From the NCBI RefSeq assembly GCF_902859705.1, contig NZ_CADIJO010000035.1, positions 1-52,717 of the forward strand: DNA of 52,717 nucleotides, read 5' to 3'. Under the pieces are notes generated by a model. The model searched no databases, was not told the origin of the DNA, and saw only the letters and a program-made list of their open reading frames with translations. Below are positions 51,598 through 52,717 of this stretch, piece after piece. This stretch comes from Achromobacter deleyi (GTDB lineage: Bacteria > Pseudomonadota > Gammaproteobacteria > Burkholderiales > Burkholderiaceae_B). Numbering within the stretch: position 1 is the first letter of the stretch; the number at the start of each line of letters is the position of its first letter. The position numbers and the translations under genes are program-made.

Positions 51598-52265
51598 GCC
51601 AGGCTCCGTTCCAAGGCTTGCATCAACAGGGTCTCGTCCAATACGCCCACGCTGCGGGCGCCGCAGCGCGCCACGCCGCGTGAATACTTCAGGCTGGCGC
51701 CTTCGACGGTGGCGGGCAAGGCCCCCAGCGCGTCCAGGTCCACCGAATGAATGCCTTCGACCTCGTCGACCGGCAGTACCACCGCGCGGCCCGCGCCGCC
51801 GAAGATCAGCATGCGCGCCGCCGCCGGCCGGTCGCGGCCGCCATCCGCCGCCGTGGCGTCCAGCCCCAGCAACCGCGCCAGCGACACGCACACCGTCAGG
51901 GTGCCGCGCACGTTGGTCACGCCCAGCACCGCCGGGTCGCGGCGGTGCGGCAGCGTCAGGATGGCGCGGGTGCTGGCCACTTCATCGAGCGCCTTGGTGG
52001 GCAGGCCCAGCCATTCATTGCGCAGGCGAAACACCAGCAGCGACGACAGGCGCGCCTGCCCCGCCAGCGCGGCCGTCACGTCCTCGACATGGGCGGCCGC
52101 TTGCGGCGGCAGCCGGTCCAGGATCCGCTTGGCCGCCGCGGCATACACCGGACAGTTGCGGCAGTGCACGTGTTCCGGCAGGCGTTCGCAGCTTTTATCG
52201 CCGCGGATGCCGATACGGTTCCAGCAATCGTCCACTTCGGACAGCCTGGCCAATGCGTCAGTCAC
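51594..52265 (-). CDS. wspD: CheW-like coupling protein WspD
   Basis: 223 residues from a GTG at 52265 (V/MTDALARLSEVDDCWNRIGIRGDKSC). A Cys-rich N-terminal segment has C14, C26, C36 and C39 (CERLPEHVHCRNCPVY). A CheW domain from about 75 follows (LLVFRLRNEWLGLPTKALDEV, LGVTNVRGTLTVCVSLARLLGL). It couples the WspA receptor to the WspE kinase. It overlaps wspC by 8 bp and wspE by 4 bp. The Cys cluster could bind metal or form disulfides; no role is shown. Confidence 0.92.
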   Translation of the reverse strand: MTDALARLSEVDDCWNRIGIRGDKSCERLPEHVHCRNCPVYAAAAKRILDRLPPQAAAHVEDVTAALAGQARLSSLLVFRLRNEWLGLPTKALDEVASTRAILTLPHRRDPAVLGVTNVRGTLTVCVSLARLLGLDATAADGGRDRPAAARMLIFGGAGRAVVLPVDEVEGIHSVDLDALGALPATVEGASLKYSRGVARCGARSVGVLDETLLMQALERSLA

Positions 52266-52717
52266 GGCGGGCCTCCTGGCGCGCGGCGCGCGCCTGCAAG
52301 CGGCGGGCGCCTTCGTGGTCGCCCTCGGACGCGATCAGCGCGGCCAGGTGCAGCAGCGCCTCGCGGTGGGTCGGGTCCAGGTACAGCGCCTTGCGGTAGG
52401 CGGCCTGGGCCTGGCGGGCATCGCCCTCGGTGTCGTGCAGCAGGCCCAGCAGGTACAACGCGTCGGCGCTGGCGCCGTGGCGCTCCAGGTGGGCGCGGCA
52501 TTGCGTCATGGCCTCGGCCACGCAGCCCTGGTCGGCCAGCGCGGCGATGCTGCGCAGCGAGGCGTCGGGGTCTTGGGCGGCGTCCGCCGCCGCCCCACCT
52601 CCGCGCACGGCGGCGTGCGCCGAAGCCGCCCCCACGGTGGCCGGCAGGGGCTTGCCCGCGGACATGGCGGGCATCGTCGGCATTGCCTGCATCCCGCGCG
52701 CGTCGGCCGCGCGAATG
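52258..52717 (-). CDS. wspC: CheR-type methyltransferase WspC, C-terminal TPR part (truncated by window)
   Basis: The frame is open to the right window edge, so only about 152 C-terminal residues are visible. They contain tetratricopeptide-like repeats (EAMTQCRAHLERHGASADALYLLGLLHDTEGDARQAQAAYRKALYLDPTHREALLHLAALI) after an Ala/Gly-rich linker, as at the C-terminus of WspC/CheR methyltransferases. The methyltransferase domain would lie to the right. Identification rests on this TPR tail and the wspD-E-F-R order downstream. Its stop overlaps wspD by 8 bp. Confidence 0.85.
   Translation of the reverse strand, partial: IRAADARGMQAMPTMPAMSAGKPLPATVGAASAHAAVRGGGAAADAAQDPDASLRSIAALADQGCVAEAMTQCRAHLERHGASADALYLLGLLHDTEGDARQAQAAYRKALYLDPTHREALLHLAALIASEGDHEGARRLQARAARQEARRD

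Noticed and set aside
51598..51891. A longer WspE N-terminus starting at 51891
   Set aside because: The added residues are Gly/Arg-rich out-of-frame translation of wspD; the GTG at 51597 matches the known WspE opening and overlaps the wspD stop.

Overview
The window is GC-rich, gene-dense chromosomal DNA of a betaproteobacterium, most likely an Alcaligenaceae member of the Achromobacter/Bordetella type. The reasons are the strong G/C third-position bias, two Bug-type tripartite-tricarboxylate solute receptors, many LysR regulators, a Neisseria-type porin, a type VI secretion (T6SS) cluster and a complete Wsp surface-sensing module. I see no rRNA, tRNA, insertion sequence, prophage or CRISPR array. 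Genus assignment is inference.

Layout. (1) 1-9567: one end of a T6SS locus. It holds a 5'-truncated thiolase/ketoacyl-synthase-like gene, tssM, tagF, an OmpA-family gene and a convergent tssA. These are followed by a small PDG-repeat protein and a PAAR protein with a C-terminal HExxH zinc-peptidase-like domain, a likely effector. (2) 9674-10747: a ParD-like antitoxin-family gene abutting a stand-alone methionine aminopeptidase, behind a repeat-rich operator. (3) 10884-22854: housekeeping and accessory genes: an MFS exporter, a 13-bp minisatellite, a GST, periplasmic Cu/Zn SOD, a DUF445 protein, a LysR gene divergent from an apparently accessory enolase, an AraC regulator divergent from a HAD hydrolase, a membrane protein, two lipoproteins of unknown function and a LysR regulator.

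(4) 23107-31775: a six-gene operon: FadJ-like hydratase/dehydrogenase, thiolase, two acyl-CoA dehydrogenases, acyl-CoA ligase and a Bug receptor. This enzyme set resembles dicarboxylate (pimelate-type) beta-oxidation with its own periplasmic receptor. (5) 31877-37996: a D-cysteine desulfhydrase/ACC-deaminase-family enzyme; LysR divergent from a second Bug receptor; an M20 dipeptidase; a GntR/FCD regulator; and a universal stress protein. (6) 38068-42573: LysR divergent from an SmvA-like 14-TM drug exporter, then a methionine-gamma-lyase-type PLP enzyme divergent from an Lrp regulator. (7) 42693-47185: a porin whose stop codon overlaps the likely start of an ABC importer (ATPase, binding protein, fused double permease). 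(8) 47273-52717, minus strand: wspR, wspF, wspE, wspD and the 3' part of wspC, tightly overlapped. This is a chemosensory pathway that drives c-di-GMP synthesis.

The divergent regulator/target pairs repeatedly carry dyads or phased direct repeats, which I list as separate regulatory candidates. The best leads for undescribed biology are the PDG-repeat/PAAR-peptidase pair that lacks an obvious immunity gene, the ParD-like/methionine-aminopeptidase pair with a toxin-antitoxin-like operator, and the dicarboxylate-type operon with an embedded orphan Bug receptor.
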